Positions 25,322-36,400 of a stretch of DNA of 64,000 nt are shown here, in pieces (the first letter of the stretch is position 1; each line of letters starts with the position of its first letter). The DNA is from Hemicentrotus pulcherrimus (Eukaryota > Echinodermata > Echinoidea > Camarodonta > Strongylocentrotidae): assembly GCA_003118195.1 (NCBI GenBank), contig BEXV01000082.1:631947-695946 (forward strand), read 5' to 3'. The notes beneath the pieces are model-generated. The model did not search any database, was not told the DNA's origin, and worked only from the letters and a program-made list of their open reading frames with translations. Made by a program: the position numbers and the translations under genes.

Positions 25322-25352
<31 letters not shown>

Positions 25353-25740
25353 CCTCTCTCTCTCCCACTGATCACTATTCATACCCCAGGTGAGAACTTT
25401 TGCTCATCTATCTTCCCCTCTGTACTCTCTATCCTCTGGGTTTTTAGTGTCATCACCATCTCAACTTCTCTTCTCTTTCCTACTCCTCATCTCCCCCCCC
25501 CCTCATACCGCACCTCTTTCCTTCTACCCGTTATTTAATTCTCTGCCTCAGCTTTCACCCTCTGTATACCCCTCTCTGACATATTTGCACCCCACCCCTA
25601 CCACATTCTTCCCTTTCTTACCCCTTCCTTTCCTCTAGACCCCTTCCTTTCCTCTTTACCCCTTCCTTTCCTCTTTACCCCTTCCTTTCCTCATAACCCT
25701 CTCCCCACCTCTCTATCATCCCTTTGCCCATCTTACCTCA
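25245..25740. repeat. pyrimidine-rich tract with a 19-bp minisatellite
   Basis: About 500 bases of C/T-dominated plus strand. A (CT)n core lies at 25316-25375. From 25620 to 25695 there are four adjacent 19-base units beginning ACCCCTTCCTTTCCTC; the middle two are identical and the outer two differ only in the last three bases. Confidence 0.9.
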
Positions 25741-27045
25741 ACGTCTTGCCTCTCCCTAGTGCATTATTTCATTAGCAGATGTCCAGATGGTATAAGATGC
25801 AGGGGCACAATCATTACCATGCCAGCTTTCAAGATTGAGGGTTAGTCCACACTTGGCACTCATACAATGAGCTCCGGAGGGCTAACATAGAGGTACTCCC
25901 ATTATAATATCTCTTTTATTTTCTTTACCCAAGTGTTTCTACATGTATGTAGTTGTTTGCATGAAATAAGATATAATCCAGTCTAGCTGTAATGGATACA
26001 TGTGTTTACGACGACACACTGTTCCAATCCATTATGCATTCACACATGAATAATGATGCGAAATAAAATATCAGCATGACAACACAGAAAACATACCCCT
26101 CATGAAAAATTTCTCAAGAAATGTTAATATAATAACTGTACTGAGTAGTGAGTACTGTCACTTTTGTCAACCTGTGCTTATCAATGTAAAACATACAGAT
26201 CAACTAACAATTAAGTATCGTTTTATTTGTGCACCATAGAGATAGAGCCTTGAACTACTTTTGTTTCCACTTGATAAAATGTTAATTGAGAAGTACATTC
26301 ATTATTTTTTGTTTTAATCTCAGCTGAGACCTAGTAAGTTATGAGTAAAGTTCTTTAGAATACTCCATTTAGATTGAATTTATATGAGAAATGTTGATGA
26401 AGCGAAGTGTGAACACTCTGATGATGGATGAGAAGAGTTGATGAATAAATGGATTACACAGCTAGCAGATGTGAGTACAGACTGTCTAGGGTGAGGAATT
26501 AATTAGCAAGGACCATTGCACAACAGATACATTGTATGTTCCTTTTATAATATGGCTGTTCTTAAAGCTTGGATTGCAATATTAGTCTGTGAGAAAAGAT
26601 AAGGACTTCCTTCCATATTTCCTGTTAATTCTTGAATGAGTATTCTAGAAATGAGATTAATGTTAGAAGGGAAGTTTTACAAGTAGGTTTCAATTGTTAT
26701 TTTAGGCACTACTTCAGAAGATATGAAATAAGTGGCATAGCATATGTCCTTTGAAATATTTCTTTTAAAAATAAAGGCTTTCCAGATGTCTATGGTAGTG
26801 GCTTATTTTGAAATTTGTTGGATTTAATTACAGTACATTTATTATAGTGTAATTGTTTTCTTTTAGTCTAAATTTATGTAGAAAGCAGAAATTCACCTTC
26901 AACAGAACGTGCAGCAGAGCATTACAGATGAACATGATAAAATCATTTCCTCAAGAATTAGTTTAGAGAAAATATTCTTCATTAGGGGATTCACTACTGT
27001 GAATGGATGTTGTATAACGTTTGTCTTGTTTTTCATTGCATCTCT
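25741..27045. other. non-coding, presumed intron
   Basis: 1.3 kb of AT-rich sequence with no recognised element. Confidence 0.4.
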
Positions 27046-27049
27046 CTTT

Positions 27050-27078
27050 CTTTCTGTCTGTCTGTCTGTCTGTCTCTC
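27050..27078. repeat. (TCTG)n microsatellite
   Basis: TTTC units run into about five TCTG units. Confidence 0.9.
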
Positions 27079-27206
27079 ATTCTAATTTCTAATGTTCCTT
27101 ACTATGTGTTTGTAATATCTGTTGAACTAAATCAGTAACATGGTGGCATTATTACCCAGCATGCACCCACACAATTTCCTTGTAACACCTACACACACTT
27201 GTCCTC

Positions 27207-27374
27207 ATGGGTGCATTTTTAAAGAGCATTTTCCCGCGTGGCTCGTCTTGTCCGCTCTGTGGCCTCGGACCATGTGTACCATCTGGGACAGATGGTCGCA
27301 TGTATAGCGCCCTCGTGATGCATTATCAATACATCCTTCGAGTCCGCCACCTCCGACGAATCGAACAGCACTGA
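27207..27374 (+). CDS. possible small ORF or exon in a GC-rich island
   Basis: An ATG at 27207 opens 55 codons to TGA at 27372-27374, inside a GC-rich patch surrounded by AT-rich sequence. The product has CPLCGLGPC near the middle (a close Cys pair plus another Cys) and a basic, aromatic end (MHYQYILRVRHLRRIEQH). The DNA contains an 8-bp hairpin ACCATCTG-GGA-CAGATGGT (27278-27296). A caution is that the bases GTATAGCGCCCTC also occur at about 29166 in non-coding sequence, so part of this island may be a dispersed repeat. No family is recognised and no clear acceptor is present. Confidence 0.25.
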   Translation: MGAFLKSIFPRGSSCPLCGLGPCVPSGTDGRMYSALVMHYQYILRVRHLRRIEQH

Positions 27375-27581
27375 ATCTGTGCATTTTGCCACTTGTCTGA
27401 AGAAGATGAAATAGCAGTCACTTCAACTAATGATAGTCTCCACTCTCCAGTCACATGGAGTTCTAAATCAATTGTTTGGATAGATGAGAAGAAAGCTTGT
27501 GTTTTATGATATTATTTTTTAATGAAAAGGATCTTCCTTCAAATTTTAAATAATGTTCTTGCCCCCCCCCCCCTCCCCCGA

Positions 27582-27652
27582 AAAAAAAGTATTTAAAAAA
27601 AAGTAAATAAATAATAAATAAATAAATAAATAAATAAGCAAATAAATATATT
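27582..27652. repeat. (AAAT)n microsatellite
   Basis: A poly-C run (27561-27571) and a poly-A run precede imperfect (AAAT)n. Confidence 0.85.
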
Positions 27653-28755
27653 TCTTCAGGTTAATTTTTTGTCTGTCTTAGATATTCCAAAGTGAACTAA
27701 TACAAATTTGTCAGTCATGTGTCAGATATTAAATGAGAAAATAATTTTGCTCTGTTGTATTAGAGGCAGAAATATTAAGATTAAAAAAAAAAAACATGAT
27801 AAGCATCTCACTTGCATCTTAACCAATACTGTAGGCAAATCTTATGACTCATTAATGTTATCCATCTCTCTCTATTAATGTCTCTTCCTCTGTCTATTTT
27901 GTACTCATTCTGACAATCAAGATCATACAAGATCCATCCACCTGTGATGTAAGTCGAAGGTGATGAGTAGCTAGCCTCCATTTTCATTTACATTCCTTCA
28001 TTCTGTATGATATATCTCTTGAAACATTTTGGAAAGTTTGAAACAGTGTCCATTTTGCACACTGTCACTGATTCCAAAGCTGAAGTGTATTTAATAGTAG
28101 TTTCAGTCAATGGAAAATGCTAAGGAGTTATTAAGCTCTGAAAACCTTCAGAAGATCTCTTGAGAGCTTAAGACAAGCTCTTTAAAAAAAGAAAAACCCA
28201 ACCATAAAACAATTTTAATCTGGTTTTAGTCATTTGCAAACTGAAGGGGTAATGATGAACTACATGTAAAAATGGGTTTTCCAGAGTAGTGTGAAAAACA
28301 TGGATTGAAAAATGCTTGGTAAAGTATTTCTCTCAAAACTTGAATTAAGACAAATTTTATATATACTCAAAGTTTCTCTAATTTGTTTGCTTCTATTAAA
28401 ATCAACTGAATATTGAGTGAACTTCCCATTAGTATTTAATTTCAATTCATAACATTTAGCAGGAATAGTTTTAGGAAGCAAGCTAGGAGCAGTGTACATG
28501 AAATCCTATTTATCTAAAATTTGATGAATATCTGGAACATGATCATCAGGAAGTTATAGCTGTAGGTAGCATGGACCTTGATGAATATTTCCCCGGACAC
28601 ATTGGATGGGTGTGTTCTAGCATGGGAAGGTGTGTGTGACAATGTATCAATCAAGTGGGCTTGATTGCTTGTCACAATGGAGAAACTTGAACATTTAGAA
28701 TACATGGCTTACAATATGTAGGACTGGTGCATGATTATGGGGAGGGTATACAGTA
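27653..28755. other. non-coding, presumed intron
   Basis: About 1.1 kb between the AAAT microsatellite and the third tiny hairpin. No splice-bounded exon or repeat family is recognised; there is a short poly-A run at about 27783-27794. Confidence 0.4.
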
Positions 28756-28757
28756 TG

Positions 28758-28806
28758 AGAGCCAGAAGGATATTAGTTTTCCCATAAATGAATACCCTTC
28801 TGGCTT
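28758..28806. repeat. tiny hairpin repeat, copy 3
   Basis: AGAGCCAGAAGG on the left pairs with CCCTTCTGGCTT on the right, with about 25 bases between. It has the same ends as the copies at 6782 and 10679. Confidence 0.7.
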
Positions 28807-28827
28807 ATGGTAGACAAAGAACGAATG

Positions 28828-28873
28828 TTTATTTATTTATTTATTTATTTTCTATTTATTTATTTATTTATTT
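28828..28873. repeat. (TTTA)n microsatellite
   Basis: Two (ATTT)n runs separated by a TTCT interruption. Confidence 0.9.
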
Positions 28874-29227
28874 CTGATATTTATACAGGGTGGCACATAT
28901 CACCAATTTGGTGGTCTTCCATGAGGCCCTGTTTGGTAATAATAAAAACAATATTAATATTAATAATGATATTAATAACAATAATATAAAAAATATAGTA
29001 TTAACAGTAATGTTAAAGGTAATACAAAGTTTTGGTATGGGGTCATGAATACGATTCAAATGAACATATTGGAAGCATATGCGATCCTACAATATGCAGT
29101 GATCGCTGTCGCGGTTGAAATTGAGTCTAAAGTTATGAAATTATTAATAACAAACTCTTTATGTTGTATAGCGCCCTCTCAAGGTCAAGATATTAATTAA
29201 GCTATGAAACAATGTTTCTTTACTAAT

Positions 29228-29770
29228 TGTAAGACCCAATATTACAATCCCTTCACTCCCTTAATAACAAAACACCCTATATTACAATCCCTTCACAACA
29301 CCCTTTAAAACAGTACTTTCTTAGTAGTGCAAGATAAGCACATTCCATTAGATTATGTCACTTTACTTTTTACTTAGAAACAACCACTGACCATGGCCAT
29401 TTATGGGCATAAGGTCTTTATGTTTAATTCATAAGGGTTAATGTTTATTGCATAAGATTGACCACGGCCCAAAAAGTATAAAAAGGGAGGCTGGAGTGAA
29501 ATCAGGTGGCTTACCAGGTCCTCTCTACCTTTGAGAGAGGAGCTGTTAGTTCTGCTAGTTATAGGTTAATCAAAGACCTATTATATTGTTACTCATCATT
29601 ATATGCACCTTGGTTATTCTAATAAATGTTTCTTAATTTTCAAAGTAGAGAGCGTGACCTCCTTTGTTTTATGTGACTGTGTGCAAATATAAAGTGACAC
29701 TCGACAGTATACGCCATCTGGAACTTTATCGTCATCACCATTATCATAGCCAAACCATTAGAGTGTTACA
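29228..29770 (+). mobile_element. long terminal repeat of an LTR retrotransposon (solo or 5' LTR)
   Basis: A 543-bp unit begins TGTAAGACCC and ends GAGTGTTACA, so the 5'-TG...CA-3' ends of an LTR are present. It contains a TATA box (TATAAAAA, 29477-29484) with GGGAGGCTGG just after it and an AATAAA polyadenylation signal at 29621-29626, in the U3-R-U5 order expected. The start of U3 holds a short internal duplication (ATTACAATCCCTTCAC twice). One base after the end, a primer-binding site starts. Two further copies of the same LTR form the palindrome at 42648-43710. No gag or pol sequence is seen downstream. Confidence 0.85.
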
Positions 29771-29771
29771 C

Positions 29772-29789
29772 TGGTGGCAGCGGTTTAAG
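29772..29789 (+). promoter_or_regulatory. tRNA primer-binding site of the retrotransposon
   Basis: TGGTGGCAGCGGTTTAAG starts one base after the LTR and begins with TGG, the complement of a tRNA CCA end. This placement supports the LTR call and shows the orientation is plus. I cannot name the primer tRNA with confidence. Confidence 0.65.
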
Positions 29790-30300
29790 TGGAACTTTTT
29801 ACTTTGAGACCGCTTGTGTTATGTCATCATCTTCGTCCTCGCCACTTGTGTGCTGTTACCTACACATTTTTTGTCGACGTTAACTTGACGTATTGTCGTT
29901 TCCGTCAACTTGAACGTGACTTATTGTCGTTCCCGTTAACTTGGACGGTAACGTTTGGTCGTTCCCGTCTGAATGCTTCTTCTGCTATTAAACTGACTTT
30001 CTACAGTATCTGCATCATTTTTGCGTGAACGGGTAGTTCCTCAGTATTATACAGTCTGTGGAGGTGATATTCCCGGTTGCCTTCATATCATCTTTGCTTT
30101 TGGGACCTGTCTGCCAGAGGGAAGCTGATTTCGTTCTCTTTCTTCGGTGCCATTATCGTGTGCTTCATTCAGCTTCAATTCGTCATTCTACATATCGATT
30201 GGATCTTGAAGAATATTCGTCCAAAAAATAAACTGTTTTGTACATATTTCATTGGATATTATGTGCTGTATGATTAGTTTGGAAATGCTTAGGGCTGCCT
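29790..30300 (+). mobile_element. retrotransposon leader remnant, non-coding
   Basis: Sequence following the primer-binding site, GC-richer in CG than the surroundings. It holds a degenerate tandem repeat of about 25-32 bp at 29878-29970, each unit ending GTCGTTCCC or a variant. No gag-like frame follows. The right boundary is uncertain and no 3' LTR is found nearby, so the element appears truncated. Confidence 0.45.
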
Positions 30301-30790
30301 TTACGTAAGTTTGTTCCATTCCTTATCTCGCATATACTATCCTTTCCGATTATAGATAGTGTGTATTGTGTACAAATCATTTGTATTTCCCCTTTTAGTA
30401 CTTATTATACATCCACAGGGGCATCCAAATATATCAAAATTGTAAAGAATCATTATCCACCAAATTTTCAAAATTTCCCAAAACTTTGTATTACCTTTAA
30501 TAGTATATACTGTATCTTGTAAATGATTGATGTTGTACGGTACTTGGCTTCTTCCAAACTTGTTAAGACTTTATAGTTTGTAACCTTTTTATCTAATTCA
30601 GTTTAGTTAGTGGGAAATAAATTTAAATAGAAAAGATAAAAATATGAGTTTATTCAGATAAAATATGCATCCAAGGTTGCATGGATTCCTGTGTTGGAAT
30701 AGAAGTGTGCTCTGTCCCCATAGCCACTTCCAAAGTTGATCCAAGTACTATCATTCCGTAGACAAAAACCAGCTTACCGCAAAATGTTGT
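30301..30790. other. non-coding AT-rich stretch after the truncated element
   Basis: No exon or repeat recognised. Confidence 0.4.
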
Positions 30791-30819
30791 GAATGATGAG
30801 TCCCTATAGTCGTCTAGCC

Positions 30820-31109
30820 AGCGAGCCAGCCAGCCAGCCAGCCTGTGCGCCATACTTGACCTTTAATCACAGAGCAGCGCACCCTCCAAACGTTTCCCCA
30901 CGTGATTGCCAGAGATATGTGCATCACGCAGGAAACGAAACATGGCGTCCTTCTCTCAATCCACCGCAACAGGAAAGGCAGTCAGGGAAAGGGAAAAGGA
31001 CTGTCCCTGCCTGCTGAAGAATGGGTTAGGAATACAAGTCTGCTACATCAATAATGGAAATATGTGTTTTTTTTCTTTGTCAAAGTCATGGGTCAAATCT
31101 AAACTATAA
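30820..31109 (+). other. GC-richer patch with a possible first exon
   Basis: (AGCC)n at about 30822-30842 is followed by CACGTG (30899-30904) and then an ATG in good context (GAAACATGGCG, ATG at 30942) opening a frame to 31109. The product starts MASFSQSTATGKAVRERE and ends in Ser/Lys-rich, unconvincing sequence. An alternative promoter or first exon is possible but only composition and start context support it. Confidence 0.2.
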
Positions 31110-31139
31110 ATATAAAGATTGTTTGGAAGGTGAGTGTGA

Positions 31140-32890
31140 GGGGGGGGGGGCGAGGGTATTACAGCCACGTTTCTGAAGGTTCAGGCAAGCAAATCTGTCA
31201 GCACGGCAGCAGTAAAATTAACACATGCAAATCACATCTGGGTCTACTTCTATGGTAACTTAATAACTTAAAGGAACTAAAAGTTATTATTTAACAAAAT
31301 CAGTGTTTTGCCAGTTGTGATTCATTAACTTTGTTTCATGAAACTTTTGCGTATCTGAACCACTCGTCAAATTCATGAAAATTTAACACATGCAATATTT
31401 CAGGATTCACAGAATTTGTATGCCTATTTGTGGTAAACAAATTTGTATCTTCCTGTTGAATACCAATCTGAAACCGAAATGAGCATAACCAGAGTTCCTT
31501 TTTTGTAAGCTCCAATATTGTCAAGTGATTTATTGTCAGGTTTTTTTTGCAAACCAGAGTTCAAAGTCTGGTCCATGTAACGGTGTAACCATCACTAGCG
31601 CTGCCTTAAATTACCCACAAGGCATCTGGTTTGCATCAAGTATAATTTACAACCAAGGTTAGATGTGCCAGTCTGTTTTACTGCTATTATCTTTTGTTGG
31701 ATATTATAGTTGTTATGCATTTGATTTTAGTCTCATTATCTGGTGCAGGAATTTTATTTTTCAAAAGCGAGGGTATATAGATAACATGTTTCTCATCATA
31801 ACTATATCTTCAAGTATACACGAGGTAAGTTGTTAGCTCTGCTTTGTTGAAGAAATGTTTATTTTTCTTCTGGTTTTCATTTGTTGCCAGTAATCCATTA
31901 GATGTAAAGCAGATGAGATGAAAAAGGAAAATAAATAAGGATAATGTTTTATGTTAAGCCTAGCTTTGATCGCTTTCAATTAGGGCAAGCTAAAGTTATT
32001 GTTCATACTATATACTGGGTGACTGTTATTCATTACATAAAATTTTGAAATATATGATTAAGCAAATTTATTGTAGAACCAGACAAGTAGGCCTACATTG
32101 TGCCAGAGACAACTGCAAACTTCCTCTAAATGTCATACATTTGGAAGGGTATAGGCAAAAGCTACCGGGCAAATAACAAGAAAAACTTGTATTTTTAATA
32201 ATTTGTATTCATTTTTATTTTGAATTTTTATCAGTTTTTTAAAGAATAAAATATCATTGTTGCTTTGCAAGAAGTCTAATATTTAACATGTTGCAATATT
32301 TTGAGTCGTTTAGCATTTTAAAAAAGATGAAAAAGGAAGGTAATTACAAGAATAAATTTAATTATTGATAAAGTTGATGCTTTCCATTGGCTACTTCTTT
32401 CATATTAGACCAATTAACACTTTGGCAGTTGTTCTAAAAATGTGAATCATCATTCTAATATCACTTTCTGTATATTTTTCAAAATAATGTTTCACGTCAC
32501 TCTTTCATGTGCATTTTTCACACTACACAATATGAAAGATAAATTCTAGCAATTAGATCTTTCTGTTCACTCAGTAAGAAGCAATAATCTGATTGTGATG
32601 TAAGAATAAATTTGTGGAACACAAATTGTTCTGTGTGTGAATGACCCTTTTATATTTCACTTGAAAGATAGTCAATGAATGTGGTCATGATTGAATGTTT
32701 GATGTCATGCTTGTATTATGTTATTGGTTGTGGCAGTTACTTTAGATACACCTAGTAAATCTGTCATGGCAGTCACATCTGGCTTGCATATGGGGCAAGG
32801 GACCTAGAATAACAGCAAAGGCAGGTCAAAAAAAAAGTGGATACAAATGGAGAATACAAAAAAAACAAAAAAACAGGGAGATGTGAGATA
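31140..32890. other. non-coding AT-rich stretch
   Basis: A poly-G run at about 31141-31150, then 1.7 kb with no recognised exon or repeat. Confidence 0.4.
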
Positions 32891-32894
32891 CAAT

Positions 32895-33260
32895 AGGTCT
32901 GTTTACATCAGCTCGAGATCGCCAAATATCCTGTTATTTCAACTATCCCGATCACTAATTATCCAGTTACTTTACATCTTCATCAGCCAGAAGTTGCAAT
33001 TTTCAGGATATTTGGTCGGGATAATCATCCCAAGATATCTTGGGATAGTTTGCAAAATATCCCGCTAGTTGTATGGTGCATATTCAACAGCCCGAACATT
33101 GGCACTATGTGTGAACACTGAGCAAAATTCTCAAGGTTGAGTTTCAAGTTTAGAGGTCGAATCTCAAATCTGATGAAGACGCGATTTGTAACTTCGGGAT
33201 TATTTCCCAAATCAGAAATAGCGGGCTATTTGGCAATCTGTAGCTGATGGAGACACGCCT
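32895..33260. mobile_element. mariner-like MITE family, copy 2 (366 bp)
   Basis: AGGTCTGTTTACATCAGCTC at the left is matched by the reverse complement of the right end (AGGCGTGTCTCCATCAGCTA). TA dinucleotides abut both ends, as expected for Tc1/mariner targets. It shares the 20-base palindrome (33027-33046) and long internal identity with the copy at 18621, and is followed directly by a GA tract. Confidence 0.8.
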
Positions 33261-33261
33261 A

Positions 33262-33324
33262 AGGAAATGGGGGAGTGAGTGAGAGAGTTAGAGAGAGAGG
33301 GGGAGAGAAAAAGGGAGAGATAGG

Positions 33325-33361
<37 letters not shown>

Positions 33362-33405
33362 GAGATGAGATAGGACAGAGAGAGAGAGGGAGAGAAAAAC
33401 AAATT
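33262..33405. repeat. GA-rich microsatellite
   Basis: About 140 bases of GA-dominated plus strand abutting the MITE. Confidence 0.9.
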
Positions 33406-33409
33406 GATT

Positions 33410-36400
33410 TAACAAAAATAGGGGAGACAGGAGGGAGAAAGAAAGAATGCTAGTGTCTATGAGGAGTGAGAGGGAGAGAAATTGTCAAGAAAACGTAATA
33501 GCATTCTCATAATTTTTCCAAAGATTATAATTTTGAAGAATTTTATATAATATATGAATATGAAATTGAATATCTATAGGAAGCCAATCACTTACAAATT
33601 AAAAGCAAACCAACACAGAATCTTTGGAAGCTAGAATGTGTTGGACTTCTCAATATGTGTGGTAGAATCAAGGACATCTTATTTTTAACTTACTTACATT
33701 CTTTGAGTAATTTAAAAAGCTGCTTCTTCTCTTCTTTCAGAATGATAATCTTTGTAAAGGACAAAAATATAAACTTGGCACCTCCAGCCATGTTTCTGTC
33801 TACTTTACACGTTCTTTTTTCTTTCTGTTGTTTATTGGCAAATGACTTGATTTCTGTCATCAGCATAACAGGTGCTAGGGTTGATGATGAAATGCTGCTG
33901 CCCTAGTCTTCCTTAAAGAAGTTTTAAATGAAAGTTCTTTCCATTTCAATTATGAAGTGAGAATGTTTGATGAATTGGGCCTCTTTCTTCATAAAGCACA
34001 TTGCCTTAGTGACAGAGTAATATTTATAATGTAATGAGCATTAAACCTGAACCCCTGTTGTTGAATTATCTGCAATTATCCTTGATGCAGGTTTTTGAAA
34101 AAGATAAATCTTTGTTGATTTTACTATCTGGAAAACTTCAACAGGAATTTTAATGCATTTTCCCTATATATAAACTTTTCTCTAAATGTGACAAATCATA
34201 AGGGTAGGCTTACACCATAAAAGTAAAACCAGGAATTCTTTGCCCACATGAAAAAACATGAAAACAAGGCCCATACTAATGTTACTACCCATATGATTTT
34301 GCTTCCCACAAATTTTTGCATTTTGCCCTTTGGAATTGTTTCTCAACTTGAAGTTTAGATGAATGATTTTGAATGTAAATATGATAGGGGAAATGGGAGG
34401 GGGCCAGTGTGTTATAAGCAGGGAGGAAGGGGAGTGAGGTAGGAGTTAAAGGGTTGTACTGGAGGTGGGGGCTGGAGGTAAGGGCATAAAGAGTGCACAT
34501 GACTCCATAACACGTGAATGAGTTAGTCATAAGTGACACGCCTGGTCTTTTCATGATCTGATAATGATTGACCTAGTTAGACTGGGATATGTTCTCATTT
34601 TTTTAAACTAACACGGCAGGATGCAGCATACTTTTCCAAGAGAAAAAAAATGTAAACTGTGCAAGATGTATCACAAAAGTTTAAATAAACCTGTTGTTGC
34701 ATTGTGGAACACATTCAGAAAAGTGTGATTTATAGTTTAAAAAATTGAGAAATGTGTTTAAAAAGGGAAATCGCCATGGATAGGTTTTGTTGTTATTACT
34801 GTTGTTTATTTACAATGATAATTGATGAACCAATACCTCAAATTCATATATTTTTTCTAATTTTTGAAATGCTCAGTTGCTGTGATAATTAGTCTTTGCT
34901 ATTTGCAGGCTACGTCAAATTGCAGAAAAGCTGTCTTTCTTCTCTCTCCAATGAGACATTGCAATCATCTTCTTTCATTTAACAATCCTATTATTGACTG
35001 ACAGCAGAAGAACATGTGTTATCTCAGAATGTAAGGTCATGTGGATTATGTAATATCATTTCTCTTGGCTATGTTTATAATAGTTCCTGCCACCTGTGTA
35101 GATGTGATGAGGAAGCTCTAATGCAGGGTGTTAATTGAGCAGGCCGACTTGAGGTTGACTTCCCTTCAAGTTTCTGGTTTCTTTCCTTGTTTTGGTTTTT
35201 AAGTAAACCTTCAAAATATGTTATGATATGTAAATGTAGGGAAGCTTGTTGGAAAGCCTACATATTTCTCATAACTTCTACAAATTAAAATGTGGGTTGC
35301 TTCTCTTTTTTAGATTATTTTCTTCCTTATGTAATAATTTGAAGTAGAAACAACCTGAAAATGGCTGAATTCTGCCACCAATACTCCAGTATAACTTATA
35401 GAGCTACTTGGAAAATGCTCTATAACCAAATAGATATCTCACCATATTTGAGCGCACTTTATTGTTTAAATAAGTGCTGATATTTCTTGTATCAAGTTTA
35501 ACAATTTAAAAAGAGACATAAAAGAACAGATTAAATTCTTAATCTAAACATTTCATCCTCAGGTCTGTTAATTGCATAGATGGATGGTGAAAATGGTTTG
35601 AATTGTAAAGCCTCATGTGATGAACTTCTCAGCTCATATTCCATTTCACTGTTTTCACAATAGATCAGCTCTATCCCATGTTCCAAAACTTAAATTTCAT
35701 CTGAAACAAAGGGAACTGTATAACGGTTTAGACATATAACGGTCATAAAGATGCAAGACATTGATGGAAGCATTCATCAAAATGAGGATTAAAATTGTCA
35801 AAGGTTTTGATGAGATAATGAGGAGGAATGTTGAATTCTGAAAGAGATGTAATAGGTTGTTTTATCAATGAATATCCGTGATAAATCAGGGAGAAAGAGA
35901 GAGAAAACAACAGCTGGTATACCTTATTTGATTTATGAAAAGCTGATTCAGTATTATGTGCAGTTTAGCTAATCTTTCAATACATCAGCTGCTGTGGAGC
36001 AAGTAGTTTTTCTGCAAATCGACCAAAATTTGTTTCAGCTGTTGAGCGCTTTTCAGGGTAAATAAATAAGAATTGCTTGAGACAATTTGTGACACTGTGA
36101 GAAAGGGGAAGGATGATATGATTCAGAGAGCCAATGATTCAGTTAGGAGGATGAAAATTGGTTGGTATAGGAGATGAAAATGACAAATGGCACAGCTGCT
36201 TGAAATTGGATGAAACAGTTGGTTATAATACGTTGACCTAGATATAAAAAGAAACCTGGTATTCAGGTTCATTTGCCCTACTGCATTGGTCTAATGGTTT
36301 TTATTATTAACCCATACAATGCTGTGTTAATGTAGTTTTTGTTTAGAAAGGTCTGTGGATTTTCTGCCCTTAATATTTGTTATTTCATTTATCAATTCCT

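Noticed and set aside
33741..33870. Exon with excellent acceptor (CTTCTCTTCTTTCAG) and donor ACAG|GTGCTA
   Set aside because: The translation is a bland hydrophobic stretch with AT-rich codon use, and the frame also runs on unbroken on both sides; treated as a pseudo-exon.
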